64,000 nt of DNA from Closterium sp. NIES-65 (lineage: Eukaryota; Streptophyta; Zygnematophyceae; Desmidiales; Closteriaceae), in assembly GCA_948144175.1 (NCBI GenBank), contig CANXME010002497.1, forward strand, positions 1,508,501 through 1,572,500, in the 5' to 3' direction. Below the pieces are notes generated by a model. It was not told the DNA's origin. It saw only the letters and a program-made list of their open reading frames with translations, and made no database searches. Position 1 is the stretch's first letter. Every line of letters starts with the position of its first letter. This document shows, one piece after another, positions 51,864 through 61,874 of the stretch. The position numbers and the translations under genes were made by a program.

Positions 51864-52485
51864 TTTGCGGGTATGGGGGTGGCTGGTGTGCATTCCTCCC
51901 TTTGCTCCTCCTCCTCCTTCGTCTCCCACTGCTGCAGCTGTCGCTGAGGGGGGTGGTTGTGTGGGAGACTGGGGTTTAGGGTTTAAGGGGGGTGCGTGGG
52001 AGTGGAGCTAGCGGTGTAGCACCGGGTGTGTGTCAGGGGGGTGGGACTGTTTGGGGAAGCTGCATGGAAGTTGCCGTACTGTTGTCCGCAGCACCTGTAG
52101 TCCGGGGCGCTGTCCCGGTAGCCCAGTGAGCTAGACTTCTACGCCAGCCGCCCGTGGGTCCGTTGCTCGTCTGCCGCTACTTTAGCCGCGGGGCCTGTTA
52201 CTCCTGTAGTCCGGGCGCTTAGTCCGGTAGCCGCTGTGCCAGTCTGCCTCCTGTTGCCCGTGTGTCTGCAGCTTCAGCCGTCTCCTCCTATCTCCTCTCC
52301 CCTCACTCTTTCTCCTCCTCCTTACTTGCCCGTTGTGACTACCATTAGCTGTGCTCATAATTCTTAACTTTAAACTATTGCTTCTTTAACTTGTGCTCAG
52401 AATGTGTGGTGACATTGTGATCCACCCTGAGCTTGTACTGCTTTGTCTGCTGTGCTGATTACACCCCACTTTGGCTATGGGGGTG
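51832..52485 (+). other. Element L poly-C run and 3' unique region
   Basis: A run of 32 C (51832-51863), then about 0.6 kb without ORF or repeat. The last 120 bp (GTGGTGACATTGTGATCCACC near 52405) match the 3' non-coding segment of the coding copia elements, for example near 39620, tying L to that family. Confidence 0.75.
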
Positions 52486-52703
52486 TGTTAGAATGTTATT
52501 TGTCTAGCTTGGAGTGGGGTGCTCAATAGTGAGTACAACCCCTTAGGGTTTGCCATTTTGTGTGTCCTGCTGCTTCCTAGTCCCTCATTCCTCCTTCCAA
52601 TTCTCCTTCGTAAACCCTAACTCCTAGTTCTAGATCAATCCCACCTACCTCCTAGTGTGGGCCTAGGCTACTAAGCCTAGGCCCCACACCTACTATTCTC
52701 ACA
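52486..52703 (+). repeat. 3' LTR of element L
   Basis: A 218-bp partner of 49447-49664, followed by TCGAG. Confidence 0.95.
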
Positions 52704-52708
52704 TCGAG

Positions 52709-53310
52709 CCACGACAGACGAAGAGTGACGGGTCCGCAGATGGCGGAAAGAAGTCAAGTGCTGCAAGAGTCATGCAAAGTGTGTCGTGACACTCACGAGG
52801 AGCCTGGAGCACGCCGTAGACCGGTCGACGCAGCTACCACTGAGTCCCAAGAGGGAAAGAGCCAGTGAAGCCAGGGGGACGACGCAGCCAGATCTGCTCG
52901 TGCAGGCTCCCCTGAAGGAACGCTGCGGAGAAGTCCAAAGAGTGTAACTCGTACTTGCGCTGAGCTGCGATTTGCAACAACACCCGAAGAGTGGTCATCT
53001 TCGGGGTGGGAGCAAAGGCCTGGAAGAAGTTTACCCCTTCGCATTGACTGAAGCCTCTCGCCACATAGCGCACCTTGAGTAGTGGTGGTGATCGAGGCAG
53101 GCGCTTCACCTTGTAGTGCCACATGCCACTGACGACGTTCGTTCTAGGTGGTGGGACGACATCAATGTAGGTGCCTTTGGACCTATAAGATGCCATCTTA
53201 GCCTCCTCAGCTGTTATCCAGTACGGAGCCCAGGGTCTCGAGGCCGCCTCGGCTTGAGTGCGGGGTATCGGGATGTCAAGGGCGTCTAGATCCCCCTTAG
53301 AGGCGTCTGG
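52709..53310 (-). pseudogene. Element K reverse transcriptase N-half
   Basis: RT upstream of L: AKMASYRSKGTYIDVVPPP, GMWHYKVKRLPRSP, RYVARGFSQCEGVNFFQAFAPTPKMTT, LDFSAAFLQGSLHEQIWLRRPPGFTGS. It is close in sequence to M. It ends near 53310 in LDIPIPRTQAEAA and loses homology by about 53330. Confidence 0.82.
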
Positions 53311-53330
53311 AGCCCCTTGTTGAGTTCCGG

Positions 53331-53673
53331 TAACAGATACGGGTGCACTGCATGAGTTTGTATGCTAGTTTAGCTGAACACATCTTGCCTATAAACTTGC
53401 ATGTTTGTACCTTTTGACCTATAAATACTAGGGCCATCGAGAGGAGAGGAAGAGATGGGTGGCGATTGAAGCTGCTAGTCTACATGCTACTTGAGGGCAC
53501 TGGAATAACTAGCTCGTATGCCAGGAGCATTCCGCTTGTACGGATAGAGCAACTAACTCATGGGTGACTAGAGGAACGAGCTCACTAGTGACTTAAGCTG
53601 CAGGCTTCACTGCAGGCGGAGCCCGGATCTACATCCGGTGAGCTCCGAGTGCGTGGAGAATGCCCGTCAGCAT
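53331..53673. other. Unassigned 5' segment, possible promoter of the LINE-like element
   Basis: Lower GC. Contains CTATAAATA at 53419-53427 and a hairpin CGGAGC-CCGGAT-CTAC-ATCCGG-TGA-GCTCCG at 53617-53647. No ORF. Could be a 5' UTR or an LTR; no PBS seen. Confidence 0.4.
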
Positions 53674-55520
53674 CTACCACAACTCACGGACCACCAGCGT
53701 ACTTGCGCCGATCGCCGTGGCTCCAGATCCTGCGCGCAAGTGTCGCCTCAAGCCCCGGACAGCCTCGTCAAGCTGTCCCACAGCCGCAGCGCCACCCTCT
53801 GCGAGCACAGCCAATGTGGGCGCCAGCAACTGTGCGAGCTGGTCCGCCGCGTCCAGGCAAATCTCGCAAGGCCGGTCATGAAACGAGTCAGCAGGGATCG
53901 TAGGGAGGGACGAATGGGCCAACACCTGAATTAGCAGCAGTGCGTGAAGGCTCTCCGCAAGACGGTGCAACTGGCCGAGCGTCGCCTTAAGAACACAGGT
54001 TTGCGGGGGCTGAAGTGCCACCGCCAATAAGGGAAGCGGCTCATCCGCGGCGAGACAAGGAGAGTACTGTGCCCCCGCCGCTCCACCAGCGGCAACAAAC
54101 TCCACACTTGCCACCGGCGGAGGCGGCAGGCAAAGATGAGACCCAGGAGCAGCTGCCGAGGCAGCAGGAGGCGGAGCCGATGGGCCAAGGACAGGAGGAG
54201 GAAGTGCAGCACCTGGCGGAAGGTCCATGGGAGGCACAGCCTGACGATGAGCCACATGCGCCGGCGCGGCCCGCAGCGGACTACTCTGGCTCTGCGCTGC
54301 CCTCTCCTCGTGCACTGCCCTCGACACATCCCACTGAAGATCCGCCATTGTCACAGGCGGGAGGTATGCCCCGCCACCACCACGCCCGCTATTACCCCTC
54401 CATCCCCCATGGCCACCAGGGTGAGCAAGCCAGCCAGACTGCTGGTGGTAGCGCCGAGGAGAATCACGCCGGTGCCGTGACGACCCACGCTCCGTGGCAA
54501 GATAGGCGGCGGTCAGTCGAGGGGGGGTGCGACGGTTGACCCGCCGGGGCCATCGGCATCACACCAGGCGCCAAGGGCACGACCAACTGAGCCAGGTTGC
54601 CAGTGGTGGCGGACACTGCCTGCGGTGACAAAGCAGCGGCAGGCGCCAACACGGCGGGGACAGCAGCGGGCTGTGCATCAGATGCGGCAGGGACGGGAAC
54701 ATGTGGATCAACACCAGTTGCCTAGGGACAGCCGGGAGACCAGGAGCGGGGCTCGCGGGACTCACGACAGGAGCGAGAGGGCCCAGCTTGGCAACAGGGG
54801 CAGGCAGAGCAAGCAGTGGGGACGTCGAAGAGTCGCTCGACACAAGGGCCGGAGTCGGACTCGCAGAGACATCAGCGGCAGAGGGAACAAGCTTCGGGGC
54901 AGGGGGGACTGGCGGCTTCAATGCTGCACTCCCCGAGGCAGACGACGGCGGTGACTTTCCGCTCACTGTTGACGTAGCAGTTGCGGGCTTTGGCAATGGC
55001 CACGATTCCCAAGCAATCACCATCGCGAGGCGGGAGGAGACGAGGAGCAGAACGCCGGGAAGGGCGGCGAATCGAAGGCGGACTGAAGAACGCTTTTCAG
55101 GCGGCGGCACGAAGGGCTTTAATACGACTCAATGAGAATAATGATCCGGAGGAGCGGAACGACCCCTCTCATAGGGAGGAAGCACAAGAGCCGAGCGAGG
55201 AGGAAGACAAGGAGGATGAGAGAGAACAAAGGAGGGGACGAAGTAGAGGGAACCAGAGAGGATCGGAGGTGCAAGCAGGAGGCACCCAGGGACCACAGGA
55301 TGTGGATCCGACGGTCACCATTCCAACCCCGCCCTCAACTCGTACTTCGAGCCGCGGGTGCACAAATCAAACCGCAAGGGGTCTGGAAAATGCAGCTTGC
55401 CAGTCCCAAAATTCACGCTTTTTTTTCGCCAGAGGAGCTGGCGAGGCAGACGGAAAAAATCGCCGAGGTGGCGGGGTGGGACAATTTGCGACTTTGCGAT
55501 AGTCATCAACTTACTATGTT
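53674..55520 (+). pseudogene. Possible first ORF region of a LINE-like element
   Basis: Several overlapping frames. On the + strand, basic/acidic low-complexity segments (RREETRSRTPGRAANRR near 55050; SEEEDKEDEREQRRGRSRG near 55190) and SPEELARQTEKIAEVAGW near 55430 look coding but shift frame repeatedly. On the minus strand a Pro/Ala-rich frame (54354-53674, 226 codons) is also open. No domain is recognised. Strand is inferred from the RT fragment downstream. Confidence 0.4.
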
Positions 55521-55606
55521 ATGACGGCTACCGCCAAACTTGTGCGAGATCTTCTCGCTCGCAGTGCTGACACCACTCATGCACCTCTCGCGAAACCCAG
55601 ACTCCA

Positions 55607-56132
55607 TTGCGGGCTGGAATTTACTCATATTTTCTCCCGCGCCTGACACTGCGACACGGTTCGCCAAAACGACCTGATTGGCCCAACATCAAGGCATGGC
55701 TCTGTGCTTTCCAACGCGGTGAGTGGCAGCAGCTGTACTTGGACGCGGTTGAAGCTGTCAACACACCACCCCCACCACGTCACCAGCCTGACGACGTGGG
55801 ACCATCAGCAGAGCGGAGGGCCTGGCAAAAAAAGGGAGTTTGGGCCGAGCCGTGTTGGCGCTGAAGCTGCCAACACCAGTCTGTACGCCCAGCCCAGAGA
55901 CTATGGAGGAACTCTGCCAAAAGCATCCCACAGCCGACCCCGAACCCCTGACCTGGCCTGACATCACCGAGCCTCCGAACGTTGAAATTTCCTACGCGGA
56001 CTTTTCGAAAATGCTTAGCCGATGCCAGAAAGGCGTCGGGGCCGACCCGAGTGGAATGACATTTGAACATCTTCGCGACTCGTTAATAACCAATGCATCA
56101 GTCTCGACCCATCTGCACGCCTTAGTAAATAC
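55607..56132 (+). pseudogene. Non-LTR (LINE-type) reverse transcriptase, N-terminal fragment
   Basis: Two frames joined by a shift near 55830. First RPDWPNIKAWLCAFQRGEW, then PSPETMEELCQKHP and VEISYADFSKMLSRCQKGVGADPSGMTFEHLRDSL. The order of a KHP motif, a short spacer and G-x-D-P-S-G-x-x-x-E-H-L-R matches the start of the RT domain in LINE-like elements (usually GPSGLRxEHLR). The catalytic palm lies beyond the break: element O begins at 56133. Confidence 0.65.
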
Positions 56133-56589
56133 TGTCAGAACTATATTGTAGGCTGTAGTGGGGCACTCCTTATGGGGTACAGATTTTTTAGGTTTTGCCT
56201 ATACAAACCTTGTACTGTCCTGTTTCTAGTCATTTCTCGTTCTAACTTTAACACGGTTTTAGAGCAGGTTCCCCAGTGGGAGCGTTTTTTTTAGGGCCCA
56301 CCACGAAATTTTTTTCTGCCCTGCTTGACGCGTACTGCCGTGCCTGCCTACCCCGTCACGCACCTTGCGCCTACCTACCCGCGCCTTTGAGAGCCTACCC
56401 TGCTTGCGCCCTCGAGCGCCTGACCTACCCGCGCCCTCGAGCACTGCCCTGCAGGCCGCGCGCGGGTCTGCTCTGCACCCGCGAAGCCGCCCCTGGACGC
56501 CTGCCTACCCGCGCCCTCGAGCGCCTGCCCTGCCTGCGTCCTCGAGCGCCTGCCCTATCCACGCCCTCGTTGCCCTACCCTGTAGGCCG
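56133..56589 (+). mobile_element. 5' end of an H-family copia element (O): LTR, PBS, leader
   Basis: The LTR 56133-56253 (121 bp) is homologous to the 3' LTR of H. A decayed PBS CGGTTTTAGAGCAGG starts at 56254. A leader of GCGCCCTCGAGCGCCTGCCC-type units (56330-56580) follows. It is cut by M; the rest is not in the window. Confidence 0.8.
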
Positions 56590-56604
56590 TGTCACAATCT
56601 AAGA

Positions 56605-56733
56605 TGTCACAATCTAAGAATTGACTAGAATAACAAAGTTACAAGCAATATGTATGAAACCCTAATCTAGAAGTAGTGCAAAAGAGTAACACCTAGACTA
56701 AACCAAATACAACAGATAAAATATATGTTGACA
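56605..56733 (-). repeat. 3' LTR of element M
   Basis: TGTCACAATCTAAGAATTG ... ATATATGTTGACA, followed by CACCCCCATAGTCTAGG. The first 15 bp are duplicated in tandem at 56590-56604. Contains GAAACCCTAA. Confidence 0.8.
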
Positions 56734-57157
56734 CACCCCCATAGTCTAGGTGACGGTACCGTAGTCCTGTGGAAAGAAACACAAATCTCAGGGTGGGTCT
56801 CAAGGACACACACATTCTGAGAGCAAACAAGGGTCACATGACCAGTCAGCAAGAACAAGCAAGGGTTACAAGACCAGGCCACAAGAACAAGACAAATCTC
56901 AGGGTGGAGCTCAAAGTCACCACACACTCCGAGAGCAAGCAAGGGGCCACAAGGCCAGTCCACATGCAGGTATATAGCAAATATAAAGAGATGCAAGAGT
57001 ACAAGATATGCAGGACAAAGCATCTCTACATAAGCAAGTGAGGACAGGCAGGCACAAGACCAAGCTGGGAGCAGAAACGCTGGTGGTCACAAGGCGGCAA
57101 CGCCTTGGTGAAGATATCTGCCGTGTTGGCCTCGGAGACCATACGCCTTATGAGTGC
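56734..57157 (-). pseudogene. Element M 3' non-coding part and RNase H tail
   Basis: 57040-57157 encodes the RNase H tail beyond a TAG (57158-57160): VSEANTADIFTKALPPCDHQ. 56734-57030 is non-coding 3' sequence with GGTCACATGACCAG-type words as in related elements. Confidence 0.7.
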
Positions 57158-59083
57158 CTAGCCACGCTGCTGCAACTCATGCAGAAGGAAGTAACGAAGC
57201 TGGATGTGCTTTGCCTTCCCAACCAGTCGGGGCTCCTCACACAACAGGACAGCACACCTGTTGTCGGCGAACAAGACTGGGGGAGAGCGAGGCCGCTCAC
57301 CAAGGTCGATGAGAAGGAAGGACAGCCAGCGGAACTCCTGAGTGGCCATGGCCGCAGCGTACACCTCTGCCTCACAGCTGGAACTGGCGACGGACGACGC
57401 CCGAGTCGACCGCCACAAAAGAGTGCCTGCCCCGAGGCTAAAGGAGTACCCCTGTGTAGACCGACACGTCTCCGCGTCGTCGGCCCATGACGAGTCCGAG
57501 TAACATGTGAGCGTAACTGGCTGCTTCCCTCTAAGGACAAGTCCCATGCCTGATGTACTCGCCACATACTTCGCCACCCTCTTAGCAGCGTACCATTGGG
57601 ACGGTCGGTGTCTCCCAGGCGCAACAAAGCGCGCAAGGACGCTAAGAGGGTAAGCTAGGTCTGGGCGAGTACAGGTCATCAGGTACACGAGACAACCCAC
57701 CAGCTCATAATATGGACCACTGGACTCAAATGACTCGTCTGAAGGTGGAGCCGTGAGCCCATGATCCACACCAAGAGGGGTGAGCTGTACCTTGGAGAAC
57801 GGGAAGCAAAACCGCGTGAGGATCTGCTCGACCATATGCGACTGAGTCAGCGTAATGGTGCGAGCTGCCCTGTCCCTGGTGATCTGCAGGCCAAGGTCGT
57901 GCTGCAGCTCACCAAGGTCAGTGCAAGTGTGTCTCCTCTGCAGTTCCTCCTTCACGGAGGCCAGCGCGCGTCGGTCGGGAGTGGCGAACACCAGGTCGTC
58001 GACGTAGACCAAGACAAAGAACGGGGTCGAGCCATGGCGAACGAACAGCGACGGGTCGGCGAACGACGGAAAGAAGTCAAGCGCTGCAAGAGTCGAGCGA
58101 AGTGTATCGTGCCACTCACGTGGAGCTTGACGCATGCCGTAGACTGGTCGACGCAGCTGCCACTGGGTCCCAAGTGGGAAAGAGCCAGTGAAGCCAGGCG
58201 GGCGACGCAGCCAGATCTGCTCGTGCAGGCTCCCCTGAAGGAACACGGTGGAGAAGTCCAAGGAGTGCAACTCGTAGTCGCGCTGGGCTGCAATATGCAG
58301 CAACACCCGGAGAGTACTCATCTTTGGGGTGGGAGCAAAGTTCTGGAAGAAGTCCACCCCCTCTCGCGGACTGAAGCCTCTCGCCACATAGCGTGCCTTG
58401 AACACTGGTGGTGATCCAGGCGGCCGCTTCACCTTGTAGAGCCATTGGCCACTGACAACGTTCGTCCCAGGTGGTGGGAATGCGTCGACGTAAGTGCCCG
58501 TGGACCTATAAGATGCCATCTTTGCCTCCTCAGCTGCTATCCAGTACGAAGCCCAGGGTCCCAAAACCGCCTCGGCGTGAGTGCGAGGGATCGGGAAATC
58601 AAGAGCATCTGGATCCCTCTCAGGGGCAAGCAACATGGCGCAGAGATGAGGAACAGCGGCCGCAAGAAAACCAAGCTCGAACTGCCTGTCCTCGAGGACC
58701 TCTAGGGGAAAAACAGGAGCACCCCCAGAGAACGGAGAACGAGCAGGGCCACTCACCAAGTGAGTGGCGTAGTCAAGGCGGTGGGAAGAGGCAAAGCCAG
58801 TGACAATGGTAACAAGTGCCGAAACAGATGTCAGAGGTGCACTCGGGTGAGTGACCAACGCAGACAAAACATGGAAGACGACACGACGGGAGGCACGGAG
58901 GTAGTAGGACAACGGGTCGTGAAGCACAGTGAGGAACGACTCAGGGGGCTGTGGAAGGACAGGAGGAAGTGGAACACGAGAGCGAAGAACAAGGCGGAAT
59001 GGACCGTCTGCACAGTAACAGGACCGACGACGCTCTGGGGACACAGCACGACTGAGGGGAGAACGACGAGTCCACTGGGACAA
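57158..59083 (-). CDS. Element M RT-RNase H (641 codons, open, catalytic residues intact)
   Basis: The best preserved large copia Pol segment apart from N. N-terminal linker (SHRLDYATHLVSG, FPLEVLEDRQFELGFLAAAVPHL), then AEEAKMASYRSTGTYVD, QWLYKVKRPPGSPPVF, RYVARGFSPREGVDFFQNFAPTPKMST, LDFSTVFLQGSLHEQIW, RPPGFTGSFPLGTQW, YGMRQAPREWHD, YVDD at 57995-58006, RRHTCTDLGELQHDLG, SHMVEQILTRFCF, YLMTCTRPDLAYPLS. RNase H: CYSDSSWADDAET, SCEAEVYAAAM, FADNRCAVLL (YVDN replaced by FADN). It ends at TAG before the last ~35 residues. The first Met is internal; the frame is open further upstream to N. Confidence 0.92.
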   Translation of the reverse strand: MSQWTRRSPLSRAVSPERRRSCYCADGPFRLVLRSRVPLPPVLPQPPESFLTVLHDPLSYYLRASRRVVFHVLSALVTHPSAPLTSVSALVTIVTGFASSHRLDYATHLVSGPARSPFSGGAPVFPLEVLEDRQFELGFLAAAVPHLCAMLLAPERDPDALDFPIPRTHAEAVLGPWASYWIAAEEAKMASYRSTGTYVDAFPPPGTNVVSGQWLYKVKRPPGSPPVFKARYVARGFSPREGVDFFQNFAPTPKMSTLRVLLHIAAQRDYELHSLDFSTVFLQGSLHEQIWLRRPPGFTGSFPLGTQWQLRRPVYGMRQAPREWHDTLRSTLAALDFFPSFADPSLFVRHGSTPFFVLVYVDDLVFATPDRRALASVKEELQRRHTCTDLGELQHDLGLQITRDRAARTITLTQSHMVEQILTRFCFPFSKVQLTPLGVDHGLTAPPSDESFESSGPYYELVGCLVYLMTCTRPDLAYPLSVLARFVAPGRHRPSQWYAAKRVAKYVASTSGMGLVLRGKQPVTLTCYSDSSWADDAETCRSTQGYSFSLGAGTLLWRSTRASSVASSSCEAEVYAAAMATQEFRWLSFLLIDLGERPRSPPVLFADNRCAVLLCEEPRLVGKAKHIQLRYFLLHELQQRG

Positions 59084-59169
59084 GGAAAGGGACTCAACAG
59101 GGGGAACAGGAGGGGACGGTAGGGGACCACGAACAAAGCGTGCAGGTGCTGGGTCAAGGAGGTCGTGTA

Positions 59170-60102
59170 GTCAACGGAAGCGTTGTAAGGCCCCGTCCTT
59201 GCTTGGGCGGAGCCAACATTGTGGTCGGATGTGCGAGGGTTGCAGCCGACGTGCAGCAGTGGGCACAGGGGGCCACTGCAAGGGCGCCGAGCAGGAGGAC
59301 GCCGCCCTGGAGGCCTGGTTGGCGTCCCGGACGCCTGGACGGCGTCCTGGGAAGCTGGACGCCGAGCTGGGCGTCGCCACGACCACCCGGACGTCTGGTC
59401 AACGTCGTGGGCGTCTGCACGGCGTCCGGGGGTCCGGACGCCGACCTGGGCATCGGGTCCTGACACCGACCTGGGTGTCTAGTCGGCATCCTGGGAGGAG
59501 GGACGCCGCTCTGGAGATTTTGGTCGGCGTCCTGGGCGTCTGGACGTCGAACTGGGGGTTCGGAAAGCGTCCTGGGCACCTGGACGCCGGACTGGGGACG
59601 CCAGGCATGCGTGGCCGGCTACGGACTGCGTGAGCCGACCAGGCGTGGTTGCCAGGTCGATCGGGATACCCGGGCGACGTGCGCGAGTGTCGCCAGGGTA
59701 GAGACTACGAGGCCAACCTCGGGGGTGGTATCCCGAGGCCGACGTGGCTGGTGGGCACAGTCGCTGGCGTGGAGTCTGCCAGGCGTCTGCGTTGCGCACA
59801 TGACAGGGAAGTGCGCACCAACCAGCTGCGCACACCTGCGAAGCAGGTGCACCGTTGTCCTGCGCGTGCAACGCTGTGCAGCCGACTTGGTGCAGCACAA
59901 GCACACCGTGGACTTGCAACGTTGGCGAACCGCTACTCTGCAACGCTGGAGCGGTGCGAGCACTGCTGCGCTGGAGCGCGGTCGACCGTGCTGCGCTGGA
60001 GGTCGACCAGCAGCCTAGCTAGCACTGATGTAGTCTGTGATGCCAATGTTGTTGCTATCATTGTTGTCATGTTTTCCTAGTGAAACTCTTGCCAATTCCC
60101 CC
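59170..60102 (+). repeat. Left direct repeat (LTR) of element N
   Basis: Contains many short palindromic GGCGTCC/GGACGCC pairs at 59310-59600, GCGTTGTAAGGCCCCGTCC near the start, and ends GAAACTCTTGCCAATTCCCCC. The ORF of N is open from base 60080, inside this repeat. Confidence 0.88.
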
Positions 60103-60121
60103 CGTGCTTCTCGACCTCGAC

Positions 60122-61744
60122 ATGCTAGCCGACCTCGAGCACCGTTGGGACATCTCGACGATGACGGTGAAGGAGGCGTTGGCGAGCTGGAAGGGCCCGG
60201 CGGTGAAGGCCGCCATGGAGGAGGAGATTCGCAGCCTCGTCAACATGGGCACTTGGGAGCTGGTCGAACGCCCGCCGGGGGTGAATGTCATGAAGACCCG
60301 GTGGGTGTTGACGACGAAGTACCACATCGACAACACCGTCGAGCGAGAGAAGGCGAGGCTGGTCGTAAAGGGCTTCACACATGTGTACGGCGCCGACTAC
60401 GACGAGACGTTCGCGCCGGTGAGCAGCTACGTTACGTTGAGGATCTTCCTCAGCATCGTCGCTGTCCTCAACCTCAACCTGATGCAGCTCGACATGAAGA
60501 ACGCCTTCCTGCAGAGCAAGCTCGATCGGGTGCTCTACATGTCCCAGCCGGACTACTTCAACGATGGAACCGGCCGGGTGTGTAAGCTGCTGAAGAGCCT
60601 GTACGGGCTGAAGCAGTCGCCGCTGTTGTGGTACTTGGTGCTCAACGATGTGCTGGTCGGCGCCGGATGGAAGAAGAGCCAGGTTGACGAGGCTCTTTAC
60701 TTCAAGGTCGGCGAGGGTGGAGTGGCCTGCTGGGTGCTGGTCTACGTTGATGACCTGCTTGCCGCCAGCAGCAGCGCCGCGATGCTGAAGGAGCTGCCGG
60801 AAGCCGCCTTCGAGCTGCGCGAGATCTCGCCGGTGCGGAAGTACCTTGGGCTGGAGATTGTGTGCGACAGGTCGGCGGGGAATCTGTGGCTGCACCAGCA
60901 GGGCTACGCCGACAAGCTGCGTAGGCGCTTCATCGACGAGGAGGAGACCGGGCGCACCCCGAAGACGCCGGTCTCGGTCGGCGCCTACGCCGAGCTCACC
61001 TTCGATGACGAGGAGGCGCAGGAACGGCAGGAGGAGGAGTACCGGCAGAAGGTCGGCTCGCTGCAGTTCGCGGCAACGACGACGAGGCCGGACATCGCCT
61101 TCACCTGCAGCAAGCTGGGGAGCGGCCTCACGGTGAGGAGCGACCTGCACTGGCGCGAGGTCGACCGCTGCCTCGCCTACCTCGCCAACACACGTGACAC
61201 TGCCCTGGAGTTCGGCGGTGGACCTGAGTCACTGGAGCTGGTCGGCTACGTGGACGCCAACGACGCCGGTGACAAGCAGAACAGGACGAGCACGAGCGGC
61301 TACGTGTTCGTCTACGGAGGGGCTGCAGTCTCCTGGTCGAGCCAGCGCATCAAGTGCGCGACGTTGTCGTCGACTGAGTCGGAGTACGTGGCGGCCACTG
61401 AAGCTGGCAAGGAGGGACGCCGCCTTCGTTTCCTTCTCGCAGAATTCCGGCAACTGGACGCCGGGAAGCCGACTGTCCTGCGCGTGGACAACAAGTCGGC
61501 CATCACGGTCGCCGAGGGCATGGGGTTGACGGGCAACCTCAAGCACATGGAGCGGCGACAGGCCTGGCTGCAGCACATGGTGAAGCGCGGGAAGTTCTCG
61601 CTGCAGTACATCCCAACCGCTGAGCAGCCGACCGATTTCCTGACGAAGGCGCTGCACTATCCGGCCTTCAACCGGTGCTCCGTCGCAATCGGTCAGGTGC
61701 GCTTGGCCGACGTGAGCGACGGCGACAACGACGTGCAGCAGTAG
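60122..61744 (+). CDS. Element N reverse transcriptase-RNase H, intact
   Basis: First ATG 60122 begins MLADLEHRWDIST; the frame is open from 60080, so an upstream non-ATG start is possible. Copia RT signature: VKEALASWKGPAVKAAMEEEI, GTWELVERPPGVNVMKTRWV, KARLVVKGFTHVYGADYDETFAPV, TLRIFLSIVAVLNLNLMQLDMKNAFLQ, LYGLKQSPLLWY, YVDD at 60743-60754, REISPVRKYLGLEI. Connection: GSLQFAATTTRPDIAFTCS. RNase H: VGYVDANDAGD, TSTSGYVFVYGGAAVSWSS, STESEYVAATEA, RVDNKSA, QPTDFLTKAL. All catalytic acids are present and there is no internal stop. It is clearly diverged from all other RTs here, nearer to general Ty1/copia. Low-A/T, GC-rich codon use. Confidence 0.95.
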   Translation: MLADLEHRWDISTMTVKEALASWKGPAVKAAMEEEIRSLVNMGTWELVERPPGVNVMKTRWVLTTKYHIDNTVEREKARLVVKGFTHVYGADYDETFAPVSSYVTLRIFLSIVAVLNLNLMQLDMKNAFLQSKLDRVLYMSQPDYFNDGTGRVCKLLKSLYGLKQSPLLWYLVLNDVLVGAGWKKSQVDEALYFKVGEGGVACWVLVYVDDLLAASSSAAMLKELPEAAFELREISPVRKYLGLEIVCDRSAGNLWLHQQGYADKLRRRFIDEEETGRTPKTPVSVGAYAELTFDDEEAQERQEEEYRQKVGSLQFAATTTRPDIAFTCSKLGSGLTVRSDLHWREVDRCLAYLANTRDTALEFGGGPESLELVGYVDANDAGDKQNRTSTSGYVFVYGGAAVSWSSQRIKCATLSSTESEYVAATEAGKEGRRLRFLLAEFRQLDAGKPTVLRVDNKSAITVAEGMGLTGNLKHMERRQAWLQHMVKRGKFSLQYIPTAEQPTDFLTKALHYPAFNRCSVAIGQVRLADVSDGDNDVQQ

Positions 61745-61874
61745 GTGCCATGCCCTCTTGCATGGCTGGTGCGGTGACCAGCGTGCTGTGTGTTGGGTGC
61801 ACGCCGACGGGCTATTCTCGGAGCTGTACTGCCGTGTGGGCTAGGGGGCCCAAGCGTGAGCGCGGTAGGGGAGT
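61745..61874 (+). other. Element N 3' internal spacer
   Basis: A 130-bp non-coding gap between the stop and the right repeat. It ends GTAGGGGAGTG, a weak purine run that could serve as polypurine tract. Confidence 0.5.

Larger units (their letters stand above)
49447..52703 (+). mobile_element. Non-autonomous LTR element L, satellite-filled, no gag or pol
   Basis: A 3,257-bp element with two 218-bp LTRs (four differences, all in the first 45 bp) and TSD TCGAG perfect at 49442-49446 and 52704-52708. It has a PBS (TGGTATCTAGAGCC) and polypurine tract (GGCTATGGGGGTG). Between them there is no retrotransposon protein: a GC-rich leader, a 2-kb pyrimidine-rich satellite and 0.6 kb of unique sequence. 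It fits a LARD-like passenger that would need proteins in trans. Inserted in the RT gene of K. Confidence 0.93.
48022..53330 (-). mobile_element. Copia element K, truncated, split by element L
   Basis: The left LTR (48022-48159) and polypurine tract (ACCCCCATCGTCTAGG reversed) are followed by RNase H and RT up to L, and by RT N-terminus at 52709-53310. No right LTR was found; it ends where the LINE-like segment begins near 53331. Confidence 0.8.

Noticed and set aside
49664-51979. 771-codon Cys/Leu/Pro ORF (and overlapping 727- and 403-codon ORFs)
   Set aside because: All three + frames are open because the satellite lacks stops; no domain, no real start context, pure repeat translation.
59199-59633. 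ORFs within the left repeat of N (and the same in the right repeat)
   Set aside because: Frames follow the GGCGTCC/GGACGCC palindrome field on both strands and have no domain; better explained as LTR sequence.
60125-61150. 341-codon minus-strand ORF opposite the RT of N
   Set aside because: GC-rich antisense shadow; the sense strand has the full RT-RNase H motif series.
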